Part shown: piece by piece, positions 1 to 12,625 of the stretch
How the letters are laid out: each line of letters opens with the position of its first letter
Numbering within the stretch: position 1 is the first letter of the stretch
Assembly (NCBI GenBank): GCA_002205965.3
Contig: NADL03000534.1
Span: forward strand, 186,001 to 250,000
Source: Kappaphycus alvarezii
Lineage: Eukaryota; Rhodophyta; Florideophyceae; Gigartinales; Solieriaceae
Length of the DNA stretch: 64,000 bases
Direction of reading: 5' to 3'
Notes under the pieces: generated by a model
The model's input: the letters and a program-made list of their open reading frames with translations, nothing else
What the model was told of the DNA's origin: nothing
Databases searched by the model: none
Position numbers and translations under genes: made by a program

Positions 1-2641
1 TTCCCCTCGGAATCATTATCTTTGTTACTGCCAGAGCTTCCTTCCTTTGCATTTCGAGTTACAGATATATTACTTTCGCCTTTGCATTGAGCTCCTCTTA
101 CATCTCTATGAGAGCTATATTTTGCAATTTCCGGGAAAACTACAATTTGAGGCCTTTAAATGTTCCGTCTGTATCAAACGCCTCCTTGCAAGTTCTATTT
201 TTGTTGCAGCGAGCATTGGACTGGTAAGCCGCGGTAACTTCTTTAAAGATTTTATTTCGCTCCTCCCCGACTTTCACCAGCTTGCCATGTTTAAGTTGAT
301 ATTGAGCGACAATCGCGATTTATTTTTACCCTCTAAGAATTTTTTGGCTCCCAAAGGACGGCTGCGTTTACATTTAGTCACTTTCTTTTGCTCCCAAATT
401 CCAGCATCACCATTCTCCGCATCAGATTAGATAGAAGCTAAATTATTCATTCATCTTTCTGCTGCACTGATCGCAAAAGATTTAGTGCTCTCGGCATCCG
501 CTTCTTGAGAATATCTCTGCCAAAAATATACTTCAGATTATTCCTTGTTTGGAGATTTTAACACTGTCTTCATGTGCTCCTAGAGACTTCAGGTACCTAT
601 AGCACTCCATAAATGAAAAACTGCAATACACGGGATCACCATTCAAAGTTTTGTATATATCCATCTCACGTGTCCATCTTTTAAAATTAGCTATATTTGC
701 ATTCAAAACTTGCTAATCAGTAGGACTGATGGTAAGATTCATAGTCAGAACGAGTTTCGTAGCACCTTGGGGGAAAAATACACTCTTTCGTAATCCTTTT
801 TATCTTTCAAAGTACGAGGAACCATTTCTGTCATGCATTTGAGCACCTCCAGTTCTTTCTTTTTGAATACCTAAAAAGTACTCTTGAATTCGACTTTTTG
901 CAGACGGGTAGCTTCTGGTGCACCCCTTTGCCGGAATTTCCTGACGCCCTAACAACGGCTATACATGCGAGAATTTTCTCCTCAGAATTACAAGTCTTAC
1001 AGCTTCCTATTGTTCATTCGATGCAGTATGCTTGAGTAAACGAGGCGAGATCTGAGTTTGGGGGATAAAGGGAATGTTGATCTCAGAAGGCTTACTCCAC
1101 TTTTCTTCGTCTCCCCGACCTGAAATCAGTGGATATTTGGATGGCTTGGCCACTCGATCAGGCGGGGAAAATATTGGAAACACTGCACCATTAGAAGAGA
1201 GGGAAAATTATCTGCGAGGTTGCGGCTGTAGCATTAAGATTGGCTCGATATGCCTGATATGCAGTACGTAGTCCTAAAATGGGCTTCAAGCGGTTTCGGG
1301 GTGTGGTAGCCATTAAATTTCTATTGCACAGTGCTGCTGGTTCCTTACCACTGTTGTAAATACAAGGACCGTTTCAAACCGATTGACGAATTCTTGGTGG
1401 GATGATTTTTGTTTTGAAATGATCTGGCCGTTTCAACTGGAGTTATTTTGGCTCCAAAAAAAGTTCAAATATTGACAATTCTTGCACGAACCAATCAATT
1501 ATTTCGGATAGTTGAATAGTCCGTACAATTCGGCCGCACCGCTGAAGACGCTCTTATGATCAGAAGGGCTACGTTTGCGTCATTTGTGTCGAATATATTG
1601 CCATGTGTCACAACAACGTATCTGATGATTATATGCGCAATGCTATTAGAATCAAGCGGAATTGCGTATACGTATTCAACCTATCGCTGTAGATTATTAT
1701 ATGTTAAGGCAGTTTTCATAAGTACCAGTTTCGTCAATGTCAATTACATTGATACGCACTCGTGCTCGGCGAGGAGGAGTGCTGCAGGTAACCGCTATCA
1801 AGTGCGCCTTTAACCTGCCACAATTGTTCTTTTCAATACAGTACCGGAGCAGTTCATACGGTACCCTAGTTCGTTACGTACAGTAGAGTCTCCGTTCATT
1901 TTCGCACTTCTGCCACGAAGTACATTACAGTACCCATTCATTTGAACGTTTGAAATTCAATCTGGATATTACTTGAATGCTGCGCTTTTGTTGTTGAAGA
2001 AAGCAGCCGATCCAGTAATTTCAATCTCACCTCACCCTTTTCAGATTTCACAAGTTAAGGGAGGCTCTTATACTACCTAAATCACCTAAGAAACCACTAT
2101 AGGGGGGCCTTTCCACCACATATCACATCAATCCCTCATAATTGCTTCTACGGCAGTCGTGGTAGCGTTTCTCTCATTTGAACTTTTACTTGGGACACGT
2201 CCTGTGAAATTTTTCCCCACCTTGGAGGAAATAGAGGTCAATAACTTGAGTCAGTATACTTTGAGAGAGTTACTGCTGGACTTGGAGTGGAAAGCGGTGT
2301 TCTAATATCCAAATCATTAGAGAAAACAATTCTTTGCATGTGAAATTTTAAATTGATCAATTGTTACCAAAAAGGGCTCCGTATTCCAGAGGAAGCCTTT
2401 TGGATGAAAAGTTTCTAAGATTGCGTTAGGTGGTGAAATAATTACTAAGATTCAAATTCACTTGTAAATGTTGAATGATAGAAGTAATAGAACCAAATTA
2501 GTGGATGAAACTCTTCCTTATTAATCCAATTAATTTTCTACTTCAGATCAAGCATCCAAATTTTTCTTCTGGGGAAAGCATGCGCCCAGTTAAAATTTAT
2601 TTTCAAAACGAATTTTAAATACATGCACAGATGTGTGTTCG
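1..2641. other. AT-rich non-coding stretch
   Basis: No coherent gene was recognised. The open frames here are short, overlap on both strands and carry no familiar motif. A slightly less AT-rich patch near 1.0-1.8 kb has open frames of 65-85 codons that look like chance frames. Confidence 0.5.
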
Positions 2642-2746
2642 GTATCCTTGGCTACATGGACAACTCACATTGCCAATTTATCCTCACGAGGACAATTTCA
2701 TATAGTCTTTAATGTTTCCAAACCTTATGTCTCCAGCAATACATGA
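2642..2746 (+). mobile_element. Scrap of LTR-retroelement integrase C-terminus (gypsy-like)
   Basis: One frame reads through a block containing HIANLSSRGQFHIVFNVSKP before a TGA. The pattern of a short beta-strand, a glycine turn and then a VFNVSKPY-like end resembles the small barrel at the C-terminus of Ty3/gypsy integrases, where an H-V-S-LKPY type block closes the domain. A second plus-strand frame at 13.6 kb shares the NIANLSS core. No start codon, no catalytic core and no LTR are visible nearby, so this is only a fragment. Family membership is inferred from pattern memory. Confidence 0.3.
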
Positions 2747-5299
2747 GTACGTTATCAGATGAAATGTACTCCATCGACAGTAAACACGCTAATCGGTAGT
2801 TGAGAACCTAAAACCCTCTCGATCACAAAATGATTCAAACTGCGATTAAATTGGTTAGTAGTATCTAATATCCTATCTGAGCACGTATGATTCCCTTTAT
2901 CCTTTGATACCTGATTTATTCTTCGCTAATTCGCCACATTTTACACTTTCAGTACCTGCAAAAGGAAACTTTAGCAATAGTTAAATGGAGTTTCAAGGTA
3001 CTTAGTAAGTTTTTAATGTGATTCTATATTTATAGAGTATCTTTCCTAGTCAAAACTTCCGGGACCAGAAAAACTTATAATCGCCTCACTTACTGTAAAT
3101 ATTTGTGTGAAAAAGATATTTCTCCTTATATGAGGACAAAGTGTGTCTCATATGAGGACAATGCTATGGCGGATAGACACTAGCACATTCGAATTACTCC
3201 TTGAGTCCCTCTTTTCTATATTTGAGAGATAAAATAAATAAATCTATCTTGTAGCTCACAAATCATCGGTCGCTTTTCGCTGACTTAAAAAAATCAACGT
3301 CCCTCATTCGCTCACCCTCACATGGTTTCTTCTGTCTGTTCAGTTGGAATATTTGCGTACCCTCAAGTTTTCAAAAATTCATAGAGTACTGTGAATGATC
3401 GAAACAAAGGATATGCAGTAGCCTGTACTGAATAAAAGTGGCGTTTAACCCTTTCATCATGGTTATTTAGTGATTCGTTGACCAAAATTACTTTATATTC
3501 TCTTATTTCTTCGAAAAAAATGGCTTCAACAATGGCAAAATCTATATTGTTATCTTAAAAAATCGCACGAAAAAAGTCATATTGGGCAAGAAGAAGTTCT
3601 AGCATTAAATCTCACATCATTTTTCTTTAAGACGGTGTGAGATATCAGATTTTATTCAGAAAGAAATAATTGAGATCTTTTGACAATTGGCAATTGGATG
3701 GGCTATGATTTTCACAAATATAAGGTAAATATGAATAAAACTAATTTAATCTGACCAGACCTCATTCTGTTCGGTGTTACTGAGAATTTTCTCAAAATAT
3801 TTACTCTGTTGACTACAGTTTAGCGATTATTTTTCCATCTTATTTAACTAGCTCAAACGCTGATGGTTTCGCTTGCATTGGTCCTGTTTATTTTCATTCA
3901 AGTAGAATTTATGAATACCTTGTCCTAGTTCTATCTTTCAGCAGCCATGTCAAACTTCTCCATTTCGAACGTTTTCGCGAGATTCATATTCATGCCTCTA
4001 AAACTTCACTAACGGAGATTGAATCATAAAAGGACATAAATTTAGCCCTCCGGATGATGGTGGTTCTCATCTCCACCTTGGTGTGTGCATTTGATGGTAT
4101 AAGTGCTTTATTCGTAGCTCTGGAGGATTTTAAAGATATACATTCTGTGTTTGAATATACTTATTATTCTTTATCTGCCTGTTACGCAGCAGAACTAGCT
4201 ATTTTTCAATGTTAATGATAGTAGAAATACACTGAATAATTACTTGGGGAGGATGGTTAAGTATAGTTCGTACGTGATCCATGAGAGACGTTAGGTGTAC
4301 AAATTGTAAATACATGAGAAAAGACTTGGAAAATCTACACGCTCAGTGCACGCAAATCGGGAACAAATGTAGATTTTATTTCAACAAAAATGTCTCATGT
4401 GAGGACTTCCGGTAATTTGATAACGCAGGATTCTGCAATTTTTTTGTAATAGAATTAAATTTTTCATCTTTTTATTACATTCTTTATTAATCCTAAATAA
4501 TTTCTGTCAAAGAGGTTGCAAAGGAGAATAGTAGAACGTTATTAACTTCTTTTTTCCTAAAATTGAATTTTGGTGGGTTAACCCGTACTTTTCTAGTATC
4601 CACGGAGGAAAGATCGTAATTCTTGCTTCTTAGGTCACTTGAATATGATTACATATTGTGTTTATCCCAAGAGTTCTTGGTCTTAACTCATTTTCCACCA
4701 ATATGATTTCCCTACTATAATTCGAATCTTGAATTATTAAGCTTCTATACGCCCTTCTTCACAATCTTCCATGCCAATTTCGGTTCGTTCCAGGCACATT
4801 TGCGACTTATGCAGGACTTACGCTAAATTTGTGCACAATGAGAACCGATTTTTTCCATTTAAAGTGTTAATCAGATATTAAATACGTATTATGTGCTCCT
4901 ACTACAGATATTCTTACAAGATCTACCTACACACATAAATTTCTTCAGTAACTTTCCAGCATAAATAGAATTTTATCAGAGAAAGTAGTGTTTATCCCCG
5001 AAGCTGGACAGGACCGTACTCCGATTACATGAAAAGGGGCCAGCCTCGTCGCCGAACACTAAAGTCTCCTGGTTACCCCAGGCTTTTTGGTTCACCATTG
5101 AAATGCAATTGCAACTGATCGCAGAAAGCTATACCATCAAAGGCTATGACAATCCTTTGCTATTCTTCCAATGAAGCTCTCTCTCTGTGTGTTTATAATG
5201 CTTCATTGTACGTTTGCGGTATTAATCTCTGCAAAATCAGGCAGATTTACAGTAACCTGGGGTGGTATATCTGTTCCCAGCTTTACTGATAAGGGAACA
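2747..5299. other. AT-rich non-coding stretch with repeated GAGGACAA words
   Basis: No gene seen. The word TCATATGAGGACAA or close variants occurs twice near 3.13-3.17 kb, with a weaker relative near 4.39 kb. This suggests small local duplications rather than coding sequence. Confidence 0.4.
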
Positions 5300-5410
5300 G
5301 GTTTAGGTGTTTTACTCTTGGAAGATATATCCGATCTATCCCATGGTTTTCCAGACAACCACAATCGACTAAAAAGGGGTATACCGACACAGTAATGGGA
5401 AAGGAACTAC
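5300..5410 (-). repeat. Dispersed repeat R1 copy, shared with 55.2 kb
   Basis: About 110 bases here match 55216-55325 in the same orientation with only scattered differences. Both contain a TTTACTCTTGGAA block, a CCCATGG block, and AGACAACCACAATCGACT followed by a similar tail. Read on the minus strand, the first third encodes the SKTPKP-like block that also lies inside the RT element at 27.8 kb, so this is probably a fragment of that family in reverse orientation. Confidence 0.6.
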
Positions 5411-6106
5411 TGATAGTGTCATGCTTTTTGGTCTACTTAAAACCTCGAAAGAAAAGTCATCAACAATGAAAAGCTATTTCAAAGCTAAGAAATCACCAGC
5501 GGAACTATTACCAGCATATAGTAGCAGCAAATATCAAATGTTCCATCAGGTAATCCCACATAGGCCAAATAGAATCGTTCAACACAGCAGGCGGAATACT
5601 CTTCTCCACAGAATTACATTTTAAGAACTTTACTGTATCACACCCACTCCAATTTCTTTTATTATTTTTTCTGGGTAAATACACAATCAGGTACTTGTTA
5701 AGGTATTTCGATAGACTATCCTATTTTCCATTCCCCTTTCTTCAAAATAGCAACGGATGAGCACAATTATTTTTTTATTCGATATGAGTTTGGTCATCTA
5801 AATCGGTAAAAGTTCTTGCAAATTATGATCTACAGTATAGGGGTAATGATGGGGTAGTTTACTTCGTCGTCTGACACTTCTAGCGAGGTGAATCTAAACG
5901 GAGTTTGAAGAGAAGGAAAGGAGAAAACAGAAAAGGGTCTGCGCCTTCGTGACCCTGTGACTACATCGACGGGTCGTCAAGGCAGGCGATCCTGATATGT
6001 AGGGCGTATTGATACTTGATAACTGATAATTCTTTTCTCCCTACTTTCTTACTGTTTTTTGGTAGTCATCGTGCTTTTAAATTTTGGACGACAGTACACG
6101 TAAAGG

Positions 6107-6640
6107 TCGAATATTTCTTCCAAGAATAAAAGCACCCAAACCTTTGGCGAGTTATACGTTAAGTACTAAATGACAATTTTCAAATAATGACCAGAAAGGT
6201 TGGTACACGAATGTTCGGGCACACAGACGGCGGAAAGCATTACGGTCTGGAGGAATTAGCTACAGAAAAGAAAAGAGTACTAAAATACACAAACTGACGT
6301 AATACTTTACGAACGAATTGCGTAGTAGAGTCCTAATAGATATTATTACATTAATTATGGAACTGGCTGCAATATGAAAATAGCTTTGGCATTCTGTCTA
6401 CCGTCTTATTACATCAATGTACTTAATATTGTGTTTGTAACAGAAATTATGTGCAACCGTCACTTACTCAGAGGCACGCTGCGCGCGGCCGTAATGGCCA
6501 ACGCCGCACCTGTCTGCTGGGGGGCTTGAGCCGGCTTTCTAGGGTAATTTTAAGGTAATTACTGGGCACCCTGTAGGATATTTCGGGCCACAACCGACCA
6601 TATTTTTTCAAATATTAAATCACCCACATTTCCCCCCTGT
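6107..6640 (+). mobile_element. Truncated 3' part of RT-family retroelement
   Basis: A motif copy at 6107-6149 (CTTCCAAGA then ACCCAAACCTTTGG) is followed at about 6467-6542 by the family's C-terminal block. That block reads TQRHAAR, then AVMANAA, then CLLGG, then EPAF and a stop, with frame changes between pieces. It aligns with the copies at 56.1, 58.5, 37.7 and 27.0 kb. The distance between the two landmarks is shorter than in the 27 kb copy, so the middle is deleted. A weaker motif copy (ACCCACATTTCCCCCC) lies at 6621-6637, after the stop. Confidence 0.5.
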
Positions 6641-7262
6641 TCGACATCACACTACTTATATACTAGACCGCAAAAACTGGGAATTCCAAACGGAAAACGT
6701 CTAATTATAGAATGTGCGTGAACCGAAGTGGCCTATCCAGTTAATTTTCAACGAAGTATCAGAGCCGGTCAGTCGGTATATATCCAGATATTGAATAATT
6801 AAGTATCATCAGCCAAGGGATAATTTATTAATTGGAGGAACATGCGCAATTTCTGTACGACGCGTGTGACATATACGAAAAATGTCGTTATGAAGTATTT
6901 ATAGTTCAGGAATAACACAAATTGAACAAAGTTGGCTAAGAAAACGATTGATGAAACAGTAACACCAGCTCATAGAAGGAGTTGTTACAGGTAAAACGAC
7001 AGAAGCGACGAAACTTTTCAGAAGAGGGGAACACGGGTGTTGGATCTTGGCTGTATTTTCTCCCGGAGTCCAGCAGACCCAAACTTTAATACCCTTTGCT
7101 CTAGTTCCAATATAGCCCTTGGATAATCTTGCTGATGCGCTTAAAAAACTGCAGCAGTAACGAGTGAGAATCATTTAATGGACAGCAAGCACAAAGTAGT
7201 TCTTCCCCTATTACTGTGTAGGAATCCCCTTTTGAGTCGATTGCTTTTGTTTGTGGTACTTT

Positions 7263-7576
7263 GGGATAGAGTCGAGCATATCTTTCAAGATTAACACACC
7301 CAAAACTTTCCCCCTACGTAGTAATAGAGTTCTGTGGGTAGGGCATGACTCACCTCAAGTATGTGGAGACCTTTAAACGGATACGATCCGTCCTCTTACA
7401 AAGACAGGCTGCTGCTGCCGTTTCGTCCAACATGACGTGTCTTACGGAAGGCCTACGCCATTCTTAAAAGAGAGCCCCCTCCTGCTCGTTCCCAGTGCGT
7501 GTGTGTGCATCCTCCCTTTCTAGAAACAGCCATCAGTGCCTCTAAGCAATAACGCACCCAAACGTTTCCCCTTGCA
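7263..7576 (+). mobile_element. Two short RT-family fragments around a C-terminal tail
   Basis: 7263-7318 carries the motif (ACACACCCAAAACTTTCCCC). 7378-7467 is an open run ending in TAA that reads RSVLLQRQAAAAVSSNMTCL and so matches the family's QRHAxxAVxxNAxCLL tail. 7512-7576 carries a second motif copy, which with its left flank is similar to 25601-25664. Everything is too short and too broken to be expressed as a functional protein. Confidence 0.5.
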
Positions 7577-8228
7577 AATAAAGAAATAGCTTTGAAATAA
7601 AATTTTGAGCAATACAACCCACTGCTTGCTGATTACAGATAAGTGCAAATCGCTAAAGACACTCTCCAAGTTCCGTGTTGCCGTAGTGTGTAATAGATAA
7701 ATTGAGTAAAAGCACATTCAAGTCTATTGCACAGAAGTGCCTGGACTTACTGCAATAGGCGTGTTTGTATTTATAAGCACCGCTGTCTATGTTCCATTAT
7801 TGAATGACTATGCTGTTTGCTGCATGATTTCCATGCTCTAGTTTGAATGGCTGGATCCCTGGGTAGGGGAGGGGGCTCACAATGAGTGGAGAATAAATCT
7901 AGGTTTACAGATGTATTTGCAAGTGTGTGAAACTAACACATTCAGATTAACAATGCAGTGAGGAAAATAGTTCTGAAGCTGGTTGACTTGAACAAACGTC
8001 TTTCAAATGACCTTTTGTAACTCAGTGGTACATTTGCTATGAACCGCCGATAGCGAACGGAATTCTTCTTTCCTAATTCTACAATGAAATGACGATTGAC
8101 TCCTTGTGTAAGGACGTCTTTTAGACTAGTCTAGCCAACAGTCTTGCAGGGCGCAGGTTTGCCGACACATTACGAGATTCCCCTTGCCACTGTCTGGTCT
8201 AGAGGGGTTCAATGGGGTGGTTTAAAGG

Positions 8229-8392
8229 GGGCACGCAATAAACTATACTGTACTCACAGTGTATTGTACAGTGTGTGTACTATTGTACTTGCTTGTACCG
8301 CTCTGTACCGTACATACACTACTGTACTGTACTGTACTGTACATGGGCTGGAATCCAATAGCCGGATCCGTACTGTACAGTACAGTACAGCA
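8229..8392. repeat. GTAC-rich repeat with a perfect 16-bp inverted repeat
   Basis: The stretch is built of ACTGTAC and GTACAGT words. Bases 8327-8342 (CTGTACTGTACTGTAC) are the exact reverse complement of 8375-8390, leaving a 32-base loop, so a strong hairpin could form. Similar clusters occur at 13.17-13.32 kb and 32.90-32.96 kb, and smaller ones elsewhere. Open frames across it on both strands follow from the repeat and should not be read as proteins. Confidence 0.8.
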
Positions 8393-9154
8393 GCAGTGCA
8401 TCTGCTTAGGAATGCTACTCCTGCATCTACACTTCATGTGAAAACGAGGGTAAAGGGGATTAGTGTAGATGGTGATCTGGTCATCAAACAAGCAGCGTTG
8501 AAGGCATTCATTAATGTTGCATGTCTTTGTGCAAAAGCGCGATTTCCCTCATTTCCTCGTATTGGTGTACGGCTCAGTTTTCTTGAAACACAGTGCTACA
8601 TCTGTAACGAGAGAGTACGCATGTGTGCGCTGATCTTGGTCCTCTAACCTTGCATTTTCATTTTACGGCGCTCATCCTTCTGGGAATACCGTACAATATC
8701 CTCGAGAATTCACCCCTACCGCAAAACAATGATAAGTGCAGTATCGACAACTCTATTGAGTCCTCAACTCAGGGGGAGTAGCAGAACAAGCAAAACAAAG
8801 GTCGCCACTTCAAAATTTACACTCTAGTCTCAGGATTTTGCAATTTTTGCAAGAATCGTTTTGGTCCACTTGCAAAGTAGCACCCTTCAGACACCAACGA
8901 TATCAGCATTTAATTCCTTTCCTTTGACCACCAGACAAGGTGGCCTTCTTCAAAAGAACTGCGAGAAAGCAACTCATGTGCACTGTTACAATGATCACAA
9001 AGAAATGTGTCGACTGCTTCACAGCCAAAGGGTCAGACGCAAGTGGTTGCAGACATCATGTAGGAAATGGATAGCGCAGAACGGTGTCTACCATTGTGAG
9101 CAATAAACTTTTCTAATTCTTGACTAATTTTAACCGCTGGAATTGTATCTTAAA

Positions 9155-9190
9155 TTGTGGGGGAAAGTTTGGGCAGTTTATTAATATTTG
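9155..9190 (-). repeat. Short copy of the RT-family motif
   Basis: The reverse complement contains CTGCCCAAACTTTCCCCCAC, matching the motif core seen inside the 27.8 kb retroelement. The flanks do not extend the similarity by eye. Confidence 0.4.
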
Positions 9191-12092
9191 GAAACAGGAT
9201 AATTTCCTAAGGTGAGCCCAGCTTTTTCCAAAGGAATTTATGAATGGTGTGGTGAACATTTATTTTAAACTCCTGACTAATAAAAACCGACTAGTGGGCT
9301 ATGTTGGATATAAGCTTACAAGCCAGGAGATCAGCAGTGAACCAAGATCAACCTAGAAGATGGGCTCGGGACCAGGCATTCGGCTAGCAGCAATGGACAT
9401 GATGTGAGTTAACTTGACTTTTTTTCTAGTTGTAAAGTATTTACATAGTCGCGGAAAAAAGGTAGTTTCGTACCGCTTTTGCTTGCTCGCACACAGAGGT
9501 GGAAAAGATCGGCAAGTACGCACTTTCATAGAATTTGTTGTACAAGCAGTAGAAAGTGCAGATGTAGAAAAGGAAGCAAAGATACTACAGCACATTGGTT
9601 CCTTCCGAATTGCATTTGAGCAAAACAATTAGAGCTACTAGTAGTGAACAGCTCCTCATGAATAGGTCCCGGTGTAAGCAACAAGGCAAATTTATTGCCC
9701 ACAACTTTTTCAACTAGACCATGTTACAGAAACTCTTCCGTACGTGTCAACTCCTCCCGATGCATCCATTTTCCCAAGGAGTGTGAACATTCAATTCACG
9801 TAAACTACTGTACACCAATCCACAAGCTTACAGTACAAACTGTAATGTGTCTCCAATATCTGTAAATCATACTCTGGCAACTATGCATTAATCCAATCAC
9901 AGGTTTTCCTTGCATACTGCACAGTATTACTGTACTGTACAATAATTCCTTAACCTCTCGCAAGTTCATGCCGGCCAAGTAATAATTAGATGTCCATATT
10001 TCACCTTCCTTATCAACATTAAGACACTCGACTGTCGTCAACGGCCAAACTTTTTCGACCTGCTGGATACAACGTCCCTTCAAGCCATCCTTGCTGCTCT
10101 TGCTCACGACTCGAACAACCTCAAATCTCAGCATCCCGACCTCAGATTATAGACCACCATCAAGCGATGTATGCACGTGGAATGCTGATTGAAACTTTCC
10201 TCAAATCAAAACAATTCCAGCCCCTGTTCAGCATCAATCGCTTTCCTATACTCTCACCCCAACTTCCATCCCAATGACTGCAAGCGGGCATCCTGCTCCA
10301 ATATCCCCACTATGAATGTGAACGTTTTATCAATCTAAGCGTCTTTATGCTCCTACTGCACACGATATCAACACCGCAGCACCGTTCAAGTCATCTGTCA
10401 TCTGTTGCGGGACTCAGTCTGAGGTACAGGCTGTTTCCTTCCATGATTGCATCTGACAGCCTCTCTGACTTACGCGCGTGGAAAGCAAACCACTCATTCT
10501 ATCATTTTCCATGCTACCTGTATGCATCTCATCGCGCATCCCTGTTTCTATTTCGAGATTAGACACAGTATAAGCTTAATCTGTCTTGACAATAGTCAAA
10601 CCCCAAACGGCTGAATCGAACTTTGATCATCCAAATTCATAGCTTCCTCTTCTCGTGAGTGCTGTCCTCAAAACTCACTTGCTGGTTGTCCTTAAATAGG
10701 GGCTTCTCCTACAATGAGCGTGGTTTTTGAACTACACTTGCTGATTGTCCTGAAATCGGAGTTTCTCTCACAAGGCCCCGTCGAGGATGATATTTTGCAC
10801 CGCGAACAGCGCTTTCCATTGAAATTTTCATGCCATGATTGCTCTCCCCACCAGCTACAGTATATTGTCCTGTGAGAACAAGTGTCTTGCGCAAGTTTTA
10901 TAATATCCCAATGACCAGAAAGAATCATATTGGAAACAGGAACATCACCTCCTCGACTTGTTTGCAATGTTTGCGGGCAACTACAGGTCAGAGGTGGAAA
11001 CTTTCCAACGGCACTGGCCAGACGTTCAAGCCGCTTGCTGAATCGCACCACGACTTTAGCACTCCAGCTTGTGCTCAGGCCACTGAGCATTCACCGTTTA
11101 ATCATTTTCACATTGTCGAAACACGATAAAGCCTAGCGCCAGAAATACACAACTAGTCCCAACGGATATCTTGCGCTTCTCCTTTTTATCCAGCAAGGCA
11201 AACTGCTCCACGAAATCGCGCCTCTTCGTCTCTGTAGTTACAACCAACTTCCTTTACAACAACCGTCTACTTGAAACTTGAAAGATTTCGTGAGATAACC
11301 CGAACAGGCGTATGCCTATGAGCAAAAGAAATCGAACGCCGATCTGTCTTCTCTGCAACTGCAGAGAACTGTCCCCGGCGACAACGAAATTCCGTAGGGA
11401 TGTTGTGTTACTTTCGTGGATATTGTCGTCAAATACTGATGAATGAAGCAGAGTACTTTAGGTATTTGCGATAATCGGGCTATGATACCGCAGGCCTCGT
11501 ATTGGGAAAGAAAATGACCCGTCAATGAATGAGAAACACATTACTACAAAACCATCATGAAATCAAGCAAACGATATTTTCCAGGATTGATCCAGCATGT
11601 AGATTACCCTGAATATTCTTTAGTAAAGCCACTTATCGCTCATTATCAGTTCCTCAAAGACTTTCGTGGATATCATGACGGCAAGTTGGAACGGAATTAG
11701 TAGTTTGTGGTCAGAAATGCAGGGATGCTCGAGTCGAACAGTAATAGATGTGTGACGAATCTGCATGTTGCAAGAATTTTCTTGCTGCGGAATGTTTGAC
11801 AACAGAAAATGTTGCGGATGTTACGAAGACTCCAAAATTTGGATGCAGGTGCATTTGTTTATTTGAGGGTTGCAAAGGTCAGATTCTAAAGAAAGACGAA
11901 GATCATATTTCGCGCCGAGGCGCTAGTTTCGAGGCATATCTTTTCCAGAAACGATGGAATAAGGTGAGCTCAAGCATGCCGGCACTGGAGATAATGTTCC
12001 AATGAACATGCATGGGATTGGTTTCCAATAAATATAGCGCTGAGGCCCCCTCATACAGGTTCCTTGCATACAGACGGTGCGTGGGGAGGGGA
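9191..12092. other. Mixed-composition stretch with unassigned open frames
   Basis: Several minus-strand frames look moderately protein-like: 9805-10134 (109 codons, charged, with WPLTTVECLNVDKEGEIW), 10692-11090 (132 codons) and 11903-12259 (118 codons). None matches a family I recognise and none has a convincing neighbour. They may be remnants of one decayed minus-strand gene or transposon together with the zinc finger just upstream. A splice-like GTGAGT...TTTTTTCTAG pair at 9404-9429 would give a 26-base intron, which is implausibly short. Confidence 0.3.
10674..10780. repeat. Diverged tandem duplication, period about 59 bp
   Basis: The sequence ACTTGCTGGTTGTCCTTAAA at about 10676 recurs as ACTTGCTGATTGTCCTGAAA at about 10735, with matching downstream flanks (GGCTTCTCCTACA against AGTTTCTCTCACA). 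On the minus strand both units read as variants of RE(T/A)PIxGQ(S/P)AS, so the duplication may have arisen inside a coding sequence. Confidence 0.6.
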
Positions 12093-12625
12093 TTAACGAT
12101 TTGAGCCCGAGCTTCTGACGATGCCTTGGGAATGGCATTGCCTCCTATGCCTGCTTCTAGAGCTGCGATGTCGAAACCTCTGATTGCAACCTTCCTCTTG
12201 GCATTCAAAGCGGTATCCGTTGTCATCGTCACGAGGTTCAATCGGTCCTCTAGGAGCAATTGTTATGGGTGTCGGGCGCGGGGCAGAGCGAGATGACTGA
12301 CTTGAACTTCCACCTCGTTGAGAAGACGAGTGATCGGATATGGGGGTATTGGATAAGTGTGGCCAGATGTAAGTGGTGTTGTTCGATCCCTCTGGTGGGT
12401 CGGGGTGGAAGGAATTAGGACTGTGTCCCAATAAGAGTGTGAAGCAGAGGATTGTTGACCTGAGGACCCCTGACCACGATGTGAGGAGGATTCGGGTCTG
12501 TGGGACGAATAAGATGGACGTCTCACATCCGTATCCGGCAAAGGGGATTTTCTGCGCTTTCTGCCTTCTGTCATTGTTGCTAAAGCGTGAAATGTTTTGG
12601 TGCAGCGGAGTCGGAAAAGTGGCAC
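12093..12625 (-). pseudogene. C2H2 zinc-finger protein, frame-broken
   Basis: Two overlapping minus-strand frames together resemble one protein. The first (from 12625) starts with a basic, Ser/Pro/Arg-rich segment containing MTEGRKRRKSPLPDTD. The second (ending at 12093) carries one clear C2H2 finger, FECQEEGCNQRF then HRRQCH, with spacing C-x4-C-x12-H-x4-H at residues 77, 82, 95 and 100 of that frame, and stops 12 residues later. A low-complexity Ser-rich linker precedes the finger. Single-finger proteins with disordered N-termini are usually DNA-binding regulators, but no target can be inferred. The frame change near 12.4 kb may be decay or a sequence error, as in the gene at 60-64 kb. Confidence 0.45.

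Noticed and set aside
8144-8647. 167-codon plus-strand frame
   Set aside because: Its middle is translated GTAC repeat, the minus strand is open too, and no domain is seen in the rest.
9404-9429. GTGAGT...TTTTTTCTAG as a tiny spliceosomal intron after a short MGSGPGIRLAAMD frame
   Set aside because: It would be 26 bases, which is below normal nuclear limits, and joining the flanks gives an immediate stop.
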